From positions 3,038,001 to 3,102,000 of the forward strand of contig JAJKFH010001865.1 in the NCBI GenBank assembly GCA_023333565.1: 64,000 bases of DNA, in the 5' to 3' direction. How positions within the stretch are numbered: position 1 is the stretch's first letter; each line of letters opens with the position of its first letter. The notes below the pieces were generated by a model, which had not been told where the DNA came from, did not search any database, and worked only from the letters and a program-made list of their open reading frames with translations. Below, in pieces: positions 36,656 through 51,440 of this stretch. A program made the position numbers and the translations under genes. This DNA is from Puffinus mauretanicus. Lineage: Eukaryota > Chordata > Aves > Procellariiformes > Procellariidae.

Positions 36656-37363
36656 GAAATGTGAACTTTAAATGACTCTGCTGTACATTCACATTTTATC
36701 TTTGTGTCCACGTATAAACTTTTTAAAGCTAAATTGGGGGGTGGAATTTTACCTTAATACAAAATGTCATGTAAAAATTTACTTTGGTAGTCGGCCTGCC
36801 AGACTGATTAAACTACATGCAAGTCAGTTTTATAAATGCATAGCTCTTGAAGAGATGTGCTCTTACAACAGTTCTATAAACATGCTTTGTAAAACATTTA
36901 TATGGGCTCAGCATGTGGGCAAATTCACAAATAGATTTGCTAAATCCCTTCTTCTTGATGACCAATAAGCAGAAGAGGAAAAAGAAGAGATTCTTTTTAG
37001 AAGAATAGTCTAGACAGTTCAAAAATAGCCTCTGTGCCCTTGCCAGGTGCAAGGGAAACTGGAAAAGTAGGAACTGTGGTGCTTATTAAAACCAGGGTGG
37101 TGTTTTGACTGTATTTTTCACCCACCCTCAACCTTCTGGATTTCAGCAAGGAGGTTCATTCCCATGCAGCTCCCAAACAAGGCCACTCATCCCAAGGCTT
37201 AACTGAGAAGTACCATTGACAGGTTTCCAGGTGGCCTTCATACAGTGCAAAATCCTGAACATCAGGAGTATCTGTGATGCAAAGTGGCAAGAGGTTTCAG
37301 AAGGTGAGATGCCATCAGGGCTTTAGCTCATGCTTCCCCCCGTTTGTTCCAGTAAAAAATTCT

Positions 37364-37383
37364 TTTTGTTTGTTTGTTTGTTT
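37364..37383 (+). repeat. (TTTG)n microsatellite
   Basis: Four to five TTTG units after a T5 run. Confidence 0.8.
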
Positions 37384-38510
37384 ATGACACACACTCAACC
37401 TGTGGAAGGAGCTAAAGGTAGCAAGGGAAATCACATTCCCTCTTCCCTGCCTTCACTTTTCACAGAAAATGGCAAAGAAGAGTTGTTTATTCATTCAAGT
37501 CAATGTGCATGTTCTGTGAACTCAGAATGACATTCCCCCAGTAGAGACATGTGGAGTTAGATAACATCAATTTATGTTAAAAAAATCTTAAAATAGAAAC
37601 ACATACAGTGCTGTTTTTAGACATACTAGATAATGCTTTCATACAGTCTGGTTTTGCATTTTTGTTTTTTTTTCAGTGCGTAGGAGATATATTATCTCAC
37701 GTTTTCATGGTTGTGGTCATTTTCTCTCTGTAGCCAAGTTTACAGATTCTTGCAGGTTCTGCTCCCACATTTGGGGACTCTACATTTCCCTCAAGATCTT
37801 GGGTCAGCAGGAATCTGTAAAACTCCACTCACCCAGTGAGCCTTCACAACCTGAAGTGACTGAAACTAGAGAGAGCACAGGGACAGCAAGGACCGTGGCA
37901 GGAAGATTTACCATGCAATGATCTGGGATGTTAAAGACACTGTAGTTCTCTAAGCAGAGTGCTAATGCTGCGTACACACACTGTATCATATTATAAAGTA
38001 AGGCTGTGGCCATCAGATCATATCATAGCCAGACCCACTTCAAATTCATAATATTGAATTATAACTTACTATATGCTCAACACCACCAAACTTCAAGTCT
38101 GTAAACACTAACTCCACTCTGCTCTTACTGGCAGCTATAAGTACGCCATTAGACAGTTATTACTGCGGAGAGACAAAAGATTAATTGCTTTTTATCTTCT
38201 CTTCCCACAGTTTTAAGTTATACTGTAGAGATGAAGACAGATCTGCAAGTCAAAATTGCTGAACAGTTATCAAGCGGCTAAAGTCTGAACTGCCGTCACC
38301 TCAATCTACTTGATGCTTCTCCTGTCGTAGCCAGCATGCTGTTTATCTGCTCCTCTCCCAGTCTTCCAGCATTTTGTAAGTATAGCAAGCAGCTAAATAA
38401 TGAATAAAAGACACTATAGAGAAGGCCAAAACAGATTATGCTTGAAAAAACCAGTGTAACTAGATACAGAGAACGTTTAACAGGGCAGGTTTTTGGTTTG
38501 CTCTGTGACC

Positions 38511-38531
38511 TTTTTTTTTTTTTTTTTTTTT
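38511..38531 (+). repeat. Poly-T run (21 T)
   Basis: Longest homopolymer in the window. It could be the poly-A tail of a minus-strand retrocopy lying to the right, but no polyadenylation signal or recognisable body follows, so a simple homopolymer is preferred. Confidence 0.85.
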
Positions 38532-41500
38532 AAAAAGTTGATTGTGTAAATCAGCTCTAAATTATTCCCCAAGGCACACCACCACAGCCGCTGTCAATCT
38601 CTGGCCTTAATTTCCAACACCACATATGCAAGTCTGTAAACTGAAAAGCATTACAAGTGGGAAATACCAATGCTGAATGGAGTCCAGATCTGATGATACA
38701 AACTACAATTAAATGCTCGGCAATTTAACAATGACAGCAACTACCTAAACATATTAAGAAATACATTATAATGCACATGCATTGAGGAACATTTTCTGAA
38801 CCTTTATAAATAGCCAGTTTCTTGTAATATTTACACTCTCCAAAGAGCCTCTCTTAATGGTTCCTATAAAGCACCGCATATACAAAACACATGAATTAAA
38901 TGCCATGGCCAACAATGAATTTTCTTTTGTCCACCTCAGAAGCACCCATGCATACACCGCTAAATTGTTGATACATTTTGCAATGCTCCTTAGAAGGAAA
39001 GAAGAACAGTACACTCAGCGAATCTTCCTCTTTTTACTACACCCACTTTAGAGAGTAAGGAAATAGAGTGCCTATAGATATAAATATATTTGCTTAATTC
39101 AAAGAAACTAGTGTTTTTCTCTGTGAGATGAAATTCAAGCAAGAAGCAAAAGGAAAACAATAGAAAATTAATGAACTGGAAAAAGTGTTCTTGTTCCTCA
39201 GAAGAATATCTATCTTTACTTAAAAATTATAGCTGTCTGAGTTTCACTCTAACAAGCACAAAAAGTTATCTTAATGCAAGATTTATACTTTAAAAAAATA
39301 AGCAAATGTGGCTTATTGACCTAATACCTCTATCTTCTTGGTCTAGCACGTGAAAATAACTTTATTATTTTCTAAACTGACAACAAACTACACACGGAAC
39401 TTGGTTTTTAAATTGCAAATCCTCTCAAGTATAGACTGAATCCTAACTTTGATCTAAGGTATCACACTACCGTATTTAAATTGTTATGTCACATAAAGAA
39501 ACTCAACGCAACAGAATTTTCACAAAGCAGGCTTATAGAAATAACCTGAGGTAATAAAGCAGGGTAATGCTGAAGGAACTAAAGAAAATCCTTCCAAGTC
39601 CATAAAATCTTACACCAGACTTGCAACCTATCCCACAAGCACCAGACTTCCTTGAAAAGCTGGTATTCTGCAACCAAATCTTAGGCTGCAGAGAAAGGTT
39701 GTGTTAAACGTTCTGGTATCATACTGACAAAGAAAACAGAAAAGAGAAAAAGATGTTTTGACCCAGCAGTCTTCCCCATGATCCTAACCAGTTACTTATT
39801 CAGCCAAGCATCTAATCTAAGCATCCCCAATACTACTGCTCCACTTTTGTTGCTAACTACCAGAGAAATTGGATTTGGGGACCTAGTACATCGGTGCATA
39901 AAAGATGATCTTTTCTGTTTTGGAGAGCAAAATTCCGCAATGAGTATTACTGCTTAAAGATAAGAAATTATGATTTGCAATCACGTTCAACTCAATCATC
40001 TTCCCACCGGGTGTTAGACTGCAGCAAGTCAGCCCTAATGATGTCTTGCAGACAGACCTGAGGTTTGCAGCAAGGCAAAGAAGCCCCCTCCCACAATACA
40101 GTGATCAGAATGGCACTTAAAAGGCTAAGAGGAGCTTCTGATAATTTGGAGTTTACACTCAGAACCAGATGTTTCTGGCAATTCAGCATCAAAACCAAAA
40201 AGCAGATAAGGTATGGAAGTACTTCTGTTCCTGTAACAGGAATACTGGGAAAGAAGATGAATACTGACCATATGCATGGTTCCTTGCATTTCTAGGTCTT
40301 CATGTCAGTACTTCACTTAAGGTTTTGTATTTTTTCAGTCAGATCTGGCAGTTCCCGAAGCACTGCTCACTTCTAAAACGCATGAATTGGCTTCCCTGGA
40401 AATAGCACTCAGCTAGAAAAGAACAAGAGTCATAAAAGTAAAAACTGCACCAGAGAATGAGAGAAAGAAATCCTTTGCGTTTACACTTTGAATTTATGAA
40501 GCATTTTGTAATTGTCAAGATTAGCGTAGCATAAGAAAATCTTGGTGGGAAGACTGAAAAGAAGCCGTTTTTGACAGCCTGGTTTTCCTTTTATTTTTTC
40601 ATTCTACCATCTTCCCTACCTCTTGGTCATTCCTTCCCATCGTCCATACCTTTAATCCATACTCCACTTTCCACATCACCTCACAGGATCATGAGCACTC
40701 TGGCTACCCTGGCACTGCATTATCCTGTAGATACGAAGCAGTTCAGTTTTACATACAACCAGCCTGGAGCGGTGGAAGACGTGTTATCCAAAAGCCTAGA
40801 CATTTCCAGAAAAACTTTGCTAACAGCCAATCATCATTCCCTGAGAAGGATGTGCTAATTAGAACATGAGTACATTTTTGCAACTTCTTTAAAACATCAT
40901 CTCAAGAGCTCCTTGAGTTGTCATGACGAGTAAAATCTCCTCCTGCTTTTTCCAGTAAGAGCTTTAAATCTACTGTTGCCTTCAGGTAAGGTTTTCTATA
41001 GCCAAGAGCATAACATTTCCTCACATTGTTATTGATGCTCTAATTATGAGTGTAGCATTTGCCCTGGAAATACAATAGGAACTCACAGATTGTATTATCC
41101 AAATTAGGTCCTTTCCCTCTCCTCCCCCCGCCCCACTTGTTTGGAGACTATCCCAACTAAGGCCTAACATATAGTTTACAGTTCATGCCCACTTTGGGCT
41201 ACATTAACAGCAGCAGATTTGCATGTAAGTAAATGCATCACAATTCTATACTGTTACAGCTTTTGGTTGATGGACACTTTGCCGTTTTGCAGTGAACTCG
41301 GTGAACTGCAGTGAAGCTCCTGTGTTTTTAAGCCCAACCCATGATTATATGGAAATCTCAATTTCACATTTTATTTTGCCTCTTAAAGTAGGAGTTCCCT
41401 CAGAGTTCTGCAGAGATGTTCGGAAATATGTGAATGTTTAGAAAACAAAAAGTCAAAAGAACCAACAAGTACATATTTTTTAAATCTGTCTCCATATTTT

Positions 41501-43266
41501 TCAGTCCATCTCATGATTTCTGGATGCTCCAGATTGGACAGTCTGGCTGCAGAAGAAGGAATTTTACAGAAATTTAAAACAAAGAGGTATGGCAAGCTAT
41601 GAGAAGGATGTAAATACATGCATAGCTTCCTCTCTGTCAAAGCATGGACTGGGCCACACTCATTTGCAGACCTTTTGATTTAAAAAGCAGCTGGAAAGTA
41701 AGACTTTTCAAGGGATCGTTAGCTGTGGAATTAATTCGCTGTTGGTTTGGTCATTTGTGAATCTCGTGGATATGATCCCAAGTACTGAGGGAGGAAGCAA
41801 CTGAAGGACTTCTGTTATTTATAGTGTTTGAATGGGAGAGTTCTAGTGTACCACATCTGAAAATGGGTATTTACATATTGGATGAGTTTTGCCATGAAAA
41901 TTATACTACGCAAAAGCGTCACAAAGCGCAGATTGTGTATCTTTTAACATACAAGCAGAAATACACATCACTGCAGTATTGATACTTGGGGAAAAAAAAA
42001 CCAACCACCACAAGAAATCACACATTTCATTATCAGCCTGTGGTTCTACATACATTTATGTGCAAACATATCTTTTTCACACCACACTAAACAAGGCATA
42101 TCCATTCAGGAAAAGAAGTTACAAGTCGCTGCAATACTGGAATCTATAGCCTACATCACAGGGTTCACTAAGGTGAAAATAAAGTACAGGAAGCCAAGAT
42201 TATCTCAGTGCTTTACAGACCATTACAAAAAGAAACGAAGAACAAAGGGAGAAAGAGCTAAATGCTAAGTATAAATCCTGCCTCTCTGGTTCCACAGCCA
42301 TTTATACCTGCTAAGCACTGCTGACTGCAGGACCTTCAGATCAGTCTATGATGTTTCACTGTTTCTTAAGTGGCAACCTGTGAACTACAATCTCGCATAG
42401 CTGCATTTGAAGAAAATACATCCTTAACTTTTGCTGTCGAAACCCCAACCAACCTAACAATACATATACATACATGAAATAAACAAACATTCGATATCCT
42501 CTGAATAAGCTACCGTTTCAAGGCTGAGAATTGTGGTCCATAGTCAACTTAATTTCAAATTTAGTTTAATGTATACATTCAACTGTTAAATGTTATTATC
42601 TGTTCTACCTTTTTGAGATGATGGGTGAATTCTCTTTGAATAATACGTCTTACACAAATGTGGTTCTCAACTTCTTTGAAGTCCATGGTCAGGTTAACTC
42701 TTTCCACAAAGCACCTAAAAGTAAAGCCATTGTGGGTAACAACTAAATACAGATGTAACGTCAAGAATGTCACGACATAACAAAAAAGTTTTAATAAGCA
42801 TACACTTTAAAGGGATGGTGTGCCATGTTCTTCCAACCTACCCTCTCTTCTACAGGATTCTACATCCTCCTCTCAGAAATATCAAAAACAAAGCAGCCTG
42901 AAAAAAATCTCTTGTTATTTGCAAAGTAGATTCACTGAGGAGTTATTTTGCATTGACACTAGCATCATAGTTCCTTCTGACATTCTATAGTCTACTGTAT
43001 TTAATCACAATCAATATCTATATTGCATAACTTTGATACAGACCAGATAGCACGTCACAGCTCTGACATTATACTCAGTGTAGGCTGTTTCAATTTCTTC
43101 TCAGGATTACAATTCAGTCATCAAATGTAATATTAAATAAGATTTTAAGACAGTAGATGGCATCACTTTGTTATTTTTAACCGACTGACCATTTACTATG
43201 TAGCATAATCCATTTTTGAAGATTAGTAAACGGAGCTCTATGGACAGCATAGAAAAGTGACATTTC

Positions 43267-43280
43267 AAAAAAAAAAAAAA
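43267..43280 (+). repeat. Poly-A run (about 14 A)
   Basis: Simple homopolymer in AT-rich DNA; no retrocopy body recognised upstream. Confidence 0.75.
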
Positions 43281-46200
43281 GATATTACCATTTTACCTAT
43301 CTGGTTGCCTTGATCTCTATTGAGTTTCATATAGGCATCTTAAAAGAGCCCACTGTTTGCCACAGCTGTGGCTGCCCTTCTTTGATTCACCAGATACTGC
43401 TGAGCCCCCAAGGGAGCCTCCTACAAGCCATCAGCTGAAGGCATTCGTATCTTCACTAGATCAGCAAGAGTAATGGCTGGCTTTCAGAAATCGGCAGATG
43501 TGACTACAGCTTAGTGGTAATTTATACTCTTTTCCCCTTTTGTTCCCACTGGGATCACTATTAGAGCTACATCACACCATCAGGCACAAATTCACAAAAT
43601 ATTTTGAACCACTATTAAAGGAGCTGCCCGTTCAACAATCAGAGCTAAAAAAAATGGTGAATGCTAGAAAAGCTCTTCAGGCCCATTCAGCATTGTGTGG
43701 CAAATAACAGCCAGGATGAAAACAGACCTAGTTCTAAGCTTTGCGAGTGGCTGCAAAACAAGATCTGCTATTCAACCTTCTTTTTGTAATTTCTTTCTCC
43801 TTATATAACGCATATGATGATGTGAAAAAAAGGCAGAAAGAGACATTTCCTTTGTGTATTCAATGATACAAAAATTTGAAAAGGTAAACTATAAAAACAA
43901 AGGCATCTGTGCAGAGGCTCAAACTGCTGTACAGAAAATGGGAATTCAGAGAAGGCAACGTACCAAGTCATTTTCCTGATCCTTTTTCAGAAGAATAACA
44001 AAAACATTATGTTATACTCAGGGTATCCAGAAAGTGGTTGTCACAGTAGTTTGCAGGTGTTAACAGTAAGAGCTTGTGATCAAAAAGGGTTTATTTTTCC
44101 AGGTGCTATTTGGTTAGAACGGATGCAAGCATGCAATGTGGGCATCTTGAGCTTAAGATGCCATCAGGGAGCAGTCGGCTGGACGTCCTTTAGCAGGCTG
44201 CGTGGCAAGGTTTGTAAATTCAAAGATGGTATGGTAGCCCATGGTGGAAACCTAGCCCAGAGGTGGCCCTGTGCTGGTTGGTCCCTGGTAGTGCCATTGC
44301 TAACTGACCCCTCCTGATCCAAATACTATTCCACAGAGAATAGTTGCAACGGAGAGCAACAAGAGAGTCACTTAAAACCCTGCGTGACAGAGATGCGTGG
44401 GAAAAAAGGCCATACGGAGAAGGGAATAAACCCGAGTACAGGAGAAACACTCTCCTTCTCGCTCACACACACAGAGCTCTGCTTTTCTTTACCCACTCTT
44501 AACTTTTTCTCTGGTCTTGCCTTTTTAAAAACTATTCAAAGAGCCACGTTGTATGTACCATATGAACCCAGAGATGGCAGCCTTACAGGGTATTTAGCAA
44601 TTCTTTGCAGGGTTTCTAACAGTTTATCCTTGCTTGACGGGTAAACACAAATACCCACCAGCATGCATGCTTAGTATTTAGTGTGCATTTAATAGCAGCC
44701 AGGAGCCTGATCTGAACATCTTCTCTGTCTATATTATGAGATTTTCAATGAAAAACGAATTATGAAAACCAACAGGGCAAAGCAATTTGTGAAGAAGCTA
44801 TAGATGTCTTCAGAAAAGAAAAAAATGACTACAGAGAATACTGAAAACAAACATTAGAACTAATGAAGAGGTTATAAAATCTTTTCATTTTACACCTTTG
44901 TAAAGACCTGTTTTCTCCCCCGATGTTCAGATCAGCACATTAGCCGCACGCTACCAAAGCATTCATCCTCCGTCTGCTCTCAGCCTAGGGAGGAAATAAG
45001 CTTTCTCAGCCACTCAGAGCATGTCGTTATACTTCTGAAAAGCAAACAGAGCTCGAAGAGCTGTGAGGAACAGAGGAGGGAAGAAGGGAAGGAGTCAATC
45101 TCTGACACAATATATTACAGAACCATTCTCAAATCTTCTTTCTTTTTATGGAAGTCACCTTCTAAAGTGTTGGTTCTGTGTGCTTTAGACAATACCTTTT
45201 CCTTCCCCCAAGGGTTAATTTTTTTTCCAGCCTGCTAGTAATACAAATTGAATGTCATTTTTTTCTCCATAATAGAATGAATTGCACATGTAAATCTAAC
45301 AACAATGTGAACCCAAACCAGGAGCACCATTACTAATGTAATGATAATTGGCATTTATACTCATTATAGCCATATGCTTTCTGCCGAGTCAGTTTTGAAA
45401 TACATGCTAGTCTAAAAGGTATTAGACAGAAGATACAAGACTAAATTTCTAGAGGTCACTGAATAGACAGTAATGTTATCTGTAGTAAACATCACTACCA
45501 TAATGAAAAGAATTATATGATACAGTTGCCTACAGTAGCATAGGTAAGCCTCAAGTGATCTTGCCCCGTCCTATCTTACAGCTGCAGCTTAACAAGACAG
45601 ACGATACGGACATAGAAACTAAAAACCACAAAGCACTAACTCGGGAGTTCTGTACTCAGTGTCACAAGTGACGTGGGGTAGACTTTAAATTTTAGGTGAA
45701 GCATATACATTTAAATATCAGACAATATTTTAACATTACTTAGAAGTCTAAAATCACACACAGAGGTCTAGCAGGGCTTTCTAAAACAGAAGCAAGTCAG
45801 CTGCCCAAGCCCTATTGCGATCAGTAGTTATTAACTCAGCAGTCTGTTTAAACACTGTAAAATGCCACTGAGGACTTCTCATACATTTATGTGCCTAGGC
45901 ATTTCCAAGGCCTCTAGATACACATGAACTGGAGCCCTTTAAATTTCCTCAATACTGAAGCCATTCTGCCCCATTGAATGAATTTTGTGGAAACTGAATC
46001 TCATAATCAAATAACTGAGTCTCATATAATGTAATATATATTATATTCTTTATGCAGAGACACACATACATAAACAGAGAAAAAACATTTTCTAAAATCA
46101 TAGGGAAAGACATGCCTACATTATTTCACATTCAGCTACAGCAAGCTTTTGAGCTAACCTATGTACATAAAGCATTATATTCTCCCCAGCTTACTTCTGG

Positions 46201-48481
46201 CAGGGATAAACAGGTCTCCAGAGCTCCACTAGTTCCTACGATGAACCCCTACAGGATTCACTTCATGATTTGCCTTCCTGCACCTTCAGAATTATTTCCT
46301 TCCCAAATCCTCCTTCCCCCTTCTTCTGTACCATTCCTCCCAGCTAAATTCTGGATTTAAATAAACACTGAGAAGGGATGGTTTCTGAAGCGAGTAACAA
46401 TCTACTTACACTTTTATCCCAATCTCAGCTGTCCTAGTTGGTTTGCAGACACCTGTGCAGCAATTGCCAACACACTGGCTATCTCCTCGCTTCCTTTAAT
46501 AGGGTGCAACTCTGAAAACCTGAAAAATTACCTCCTCCTTTCTGCCTTTTGCAGTGCTTTTAAACCGGTCGTGGGAGGAGCAGAAAGTCTCCCTATCTCG
46601 TCGTGTGAGAAAAAGCTAAAATTCCCATCAGAAGTGACTCACCGACATTAATCATATATACACCAGATTGAAAGGCACTCAAGAACATGAAGACTGAATC
46701 CCTTCCTCAGTTAAGCAAATAAGAAGCAAATTGCTCAGCACTGTCATATTATTTTAACTGCCAGATCGGTACAATTTTGCACAATAGAGTTGAATATAAA
46801 TTTATTGTTTCTAGCACTGAACTCTTACAGAGAAGTGCTGCTGAATCTTTGGGAAGAAGAAAACAGCTGAGTAACATGCAACTTCCTTTATTCTGAAATG
46901 AATAAGTATCAATGTAAAGATTTTTGTATATAAGACATTCGCTTCACTTGCCACCTGGTTCATGCATTAGAATAAATATCCTTATTGCTTAACCAAGCAG
47001 ATACACATCAGAATCTTCAGTAACCAAATTACACTGCAGCTTGAAATACTGCAGCTTCTCTTTCCCTCTCACTGCGAATATTGTGAGTTTTTATTCAATA
47101 ATACTAAATGCAAGTACAAAAATCCAAAGGGTACTGTTTAGATTCAAGACTACAGCTGAATGTTGGGGGCGAGGGGGGTTGAAGAAAAAGAGAAAAATAG
47201 TAATACGAAAAAATCCTACCATCTCTGAATTGTGGCTTGAGAATGAGAGGATTTCTTTTCTTATTTAAAAAAAGACAACAAAGTCACATTTGGAAATATA
47301 TACATCTGCAAAGCAGGGAATTTTCCCATTCATACTACATACGCAATACTGCTCTATGTTCTTCATAAAGTGGACTCAGGCTTTTTGCCTTTCTGGTGTT
47401 TTTAGCTTTGCCTAATATTAACTATCCAGCTCCCACAGGACTATACTCAGAATTACATATGAAGAATATTCTATTAGCCATAAAAACAACAGTATAATTA
47501 TAAAAAGTGAACTACACTCCTCCTGTTTTTCAGGGAAGTATTCTAATGCCCAGGAACTAGATTATGATCTGTCACGGTCCTGTAAATTCAGGATAAATCA
47601 AGTGTTGCTCTAACATTACCTTGGCATAAAAGAAATCAAGGCCTCATTGCAATAAAGCGCTTGAGCTAGTGCCAAGTTAACAATTTCTATTGGCATTTAA
47701 TTATAGTCTGTTTCCTGAAGCTAAGGCACAGCTTTAGCATGAGCAGGGCTACTCTGAGCAAGAGACTTGTTCTGTTCAAATCAACACTCGTCTGACAAAT
47801 AGTTTTAGTATGTAGCAATGTGTGACACAGAAAACTGGACAAGGATGTAAATTTAGCTCCTCACTGCATGTTGAAGAATACCCAACCCAGAAATTATAAC
47901 TACCACTATTAATAATAAAAATAGTTAAGTACACCCTACTTATGTTTTGCAAACGTAAGAGCAAACCAGTCAAATTTCCTTCCAGGTACATTTATAAATA
48001 TGAGAGTCCTGGTCAAAAACTGGGATCTGCTATACTTTACACATTTCTACATCTCTAGAGGAAATGCTTGCATGACTTCAAAGCTTCAGTCTGTTCTAGT
48101 TCCTCAAGAGCTTGCTGCTTTGGATAGACTGCATGTGTTGCTTCTGGTGTTCCCCCTCCCAAATCTTAACAGTGAGTAAGCCTCCAGGAATGAGCCAAGT
48201 GATAATCTTGCTCTCTATGACATGGAGTATGGCTTTTTGTATAAATGTGCTGCCTCAGAATCAGGTTACAGAGATTCACTTTGTGAAGTTCTTTGAGGCG
48301 GATTGCTGATGAGCCCCCATCCTTTGAAAAAAATCCGTGGCTTGAATTGGTCATCCAAAAATTGAGGTACCCCAAACCACTATTCACTTCTGAGACACTT
48401 GGGTCTGCCTGTACCATCATTCAAGAAAACAAAAAACCAGAAAGTAGAATCCCAAACTGACCATGATGCCACATTTAAAGG

Positions 48482-48501
48482 GTCAGTAAATGTCAGTAAA
48501 T
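48482..48501. repeat. Tandem duplication, 10-bp unit x2
   Basis: GTCAGTAAAT occurs twice in perfect tandem. Confidence 0.85.
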
Positions 48502-49871
48502 TAAATTAAGTTAGCTAGTAAGAAAAGAGTTAGGTGGGAGCTACCCAGCAGGGTGGAGCTGCTACAGCATCCCGGTATAAACCCGATACCTTCTCTCCCT
48601 GTTGTATATGCACAGGAAGACAACCTTGCCCTAAAGGATGCTCACATCAACCTTTCAGCAAATATTAGCAGGAGCAGAGCCACACCCATTTGTTCTGCTT
48701 TCACACCTTGTTTATCAAAGTTTTTCTACTAATGTCTTAACTGGCAAAAAGGCTTGACGGCAGGAAAGCCTTTCCACGAGGGCTAAACAGAGCCCGACTC
48801 AGGTTCACAACTTTTTCTCATGCAGTTCCTGAGGTATTTATTTTGCAGAGTCAGTCAGTACTTAGTAAAGCAAGAAAGACAGAAACGTTCTGATTTTTGG
48901 TGACTCGGCTTTTTCACGTTATTTTTAACAGTCTTTTGACATGTTCGAAAAGAAGCACTCCATAGAAAGGGTTAGAGACATCGTAAGTTGCAATTGTTCC
49001 TGAAGAATAAGTCCACGTCCTCTGGGTAAAGATTTTACGTAGTAAATAACAAGGAAGACTGGCGATAAAGTGGTCCCAATTGCTATTGATGGTCCCTATG
49101 CCACATTATTATAGTGTAGTGTATAAAAGAGTGCAAGACCTCAAAAAGTCATATTAAAAATGTAAAAAAGTTCAGTCTAAGGAATATCAGTCTGGTTGTT
49201 AAAGAAGAGCCTATAAAGAGAAAATCGGAAGGTAAACCTTTGCTTCTTACTAGATTCTGAGAGCATAAAGAATGAATATGCTTGATTTTATTTTAAAAAT
49301 CAACATCTATATCTCATCTGTGCCGACTATTAGAAATCAAGTGAGAATAATACCTCACATCATTTTGAGACTTGTGACAATTAAAAACAAATCAACTATG
49401 GTTAATTTGTAAGCTAAGTTTGTAGCAACATATACAGCATATTGAATCCACAGAGCAGAGAGGGGACCAATCCACATTCGTGTGAAGTATCTAGCTCTCA
49501 ATATTTCCTCCAATTTACACACGGGAAGACCAAGAGAAAAGATTTGTGTTAGATGCTTAACAGGGACTGTACATAGGTGTTTAAATTTAGGCCAGGAAAA
49601 CTGCCCAGGCATCCGCAGCCCTTCTGGCATGATCAATGAAACCTCGGGCTAGTCAATCCTCCATACCTCAGCCCTGTCACACCACCCTAAGGTCCACACA
49701 GCAGTGATTCAAAAGGGGGAAAGTTCAGAAGGTGGTCTCCCAGAGGTACATCTAAAAGCTTACAGGACAGAGGGATGACCATGGCTTTCATTCAAAAACA
49801 CGGGAATAGGCTTTCTTTTATAGAAGAGCCTCATGCCCAGAACATTAAGCAGATGAAGAAATACATTTCTG

Positions 49872-49952
49872 GAAAAAAATAAAACAAAGAGAAAAAAAAA
49901 TACAAAACCCAAACCAAACCCAAAAAACAACCACCACCACCAAAAAACACCC
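49872..49952 (+). repeat. A/C-rich low-complexity tract
   Basis: About 80 bases with A-runs, AAACC units and four ACC-type units (49930-49942), nearly lacking T. The overlapping minus frame (49760-50038), rich in Phe, Gly and Trp, is an artefact of it. Confidence 0.75.
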
Positions 49953-50746
49953 ATTACCAACCAGTGCAGGTATAAGACAAATGAGGAGATCCCTGATTTT
50001 AGGCTATTCTCTAACCGAGGGGCTTGTAGCTTTTCCAAGAAACTGGAGTTTGAACCTCCTGTCAGGCCACGCTGGAGAACAGTGAACCTGAGTTTTCTGG
50101 GTCTTGTGCAGCCCTGTTGGGCACGCTGGCAGGTCTGTGTTCAGAAGAAGCACCTGCTTCTTCCTTCCCACTGCACAGTGAACTTAGGCACACACTCAAG
50201 GCTATAGTTTCCCCTCCAGAAAAAGCCAAGTGTACCAAAAGCCTGTTTCGACTTTGCAGCTTGACACTTCCCTCCCTGTTTTAATTTAGCCACAAGGAAA
50301 TTGTTTGAGGTCAGAAAGGAGCCATTTGTAGAGGCAGGAACAGAAGTCCACCACCGCGCTCAGATGCGGACCGCACCCTGCTACGCATTGTGCAAGTGTG
50401 AGTGCATCGTTAAGGCCCGGGGCTTAATCCTCTCTCTTCTCCAGATGCTCTACAGCAACTGTTGTGAGACAGGCTGGAAAGCCGTACGAAGCTTTTCATG
50501 CTAAATTTCAAGTACGTTTCTGTACTCTTATGACTAATTCCTCTTTCTTGTCTGTTTAGAAACATACTGAGGTAACATACGCTATAAATAAAACTAATGT
50601 CTTTGAAGAGGGCCTCAGATGCCCAGGAAGTCCTTTGCAGTTTGTGGTTCAGCCTGTTTCCTCTCGAGTTTAATCTGACACATTGGCTTGTAAGATCTGT
50701 GTGGTGCTTCAGATATTTTCAATTAATCTTACTAAGACCGATTTCC

Positions 50747-50769
50747 CTCCCATTTAGACTAAATGGGAG
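50747..50769. repeat. 23-bp near-perfect palindrome, 11-bp arms
   Basis: Arms CTCCCATTTAG and CTAAATGGGAG flank a single A. This is the longest-armed perfect inverted repeat I found in the window. The symmetry stops abruptly outside. Confidence 0.87.
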
Positions 50770-51119
50770 TTTTCATCCATACTATATGGACCTTTTCATT
50801 GACCAGAGAACAAGTCCTAAACTGACAATGTATTACTATGGGGAAAATAGAAAGCGGACGATCTGAATATGGATAACCAGAAATAACAAGGTTATCTAAA
50901 TAGAGAACTCAAATGAAATCTGGGTCTCTTGGAGTCAAAAGGAAGATTTTATCTTTCACACTTATTATTCATTTCTGGCCTTGTTACGCACACCGAAATA
51001 CATGCTTGCCTTTGTTTCTACTTAACAGTACAAGGGTCTCAGAAAATTACGTTGGCAAATAGGAATAATGACCAGTCTTGACTCTAGCATAACATGAAAG
51101 AAACAAAAGAAGGATCGTG

Positions 51120-51440
51120 AAGAATTGTAGAAGCAAGTGTTGAATGCCTGAAGGGAACAATTCACAGGAAGTTAATGAGTACCCAATATGAGATTGAGTA
51201 GGAAAGCAACAGAGTCAGAGTATGAGACCTATGGAGGAAAAGCAGAAAATGTAAACAAGGAGACCAAAGAATGAAATAGGGTGTCAACAAAGAGAAAGAA
51301 ATATTGAAGGCATTAGAAAATGAGGAGAATTGAAATGAGCAATCAGATGCAGGAACGCAGAAAAGAAAAAAAAGGCCAAAAAGAGTAATGAATAATTTAA
51401 AACAAAAAAAAGTGCTATTGAAAAAGAATGACAACGTGCT
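51120..51440 (+). other. Purine-skewed block
   Basis: About three quarters of plus-strand bases are purines in the lines counted from 51241 to 51420. The minus frame 51162-51446 is therefore a Phe/Leu/Ser-rich string and not a believable membrane protein. Confidence 0.5.

Larger units (their letters stand above)
34000..44000. other. Non-coding, AT-rich; microsatellites
   Basis: A 157-codon minus frame (33881-34354, ATG at its start) shows no domain. Microsatellites, the 56-base purine tract, the AATAATCAAT repeat cluster and the T21 run are listed separately. Nothing else is recognisable. Confidence 0.55.

Noticed and set aside
38511..38700. Minus-strand retrocopy ending in the T21 run
   Set aside because: No polyadenylation signal complement next to the run and no recognisable body or target-site duplication.
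44009..44317. 102-codon ATG frame
   Set aside because: No recognisable domain or conserved motif; a length that can arise by chance in 64 kb.
49760..50038. Hydrophobic minus-strand frame
   Set aside because: Overlaps the A/C-rich low-complexity tract, which explains the residues.
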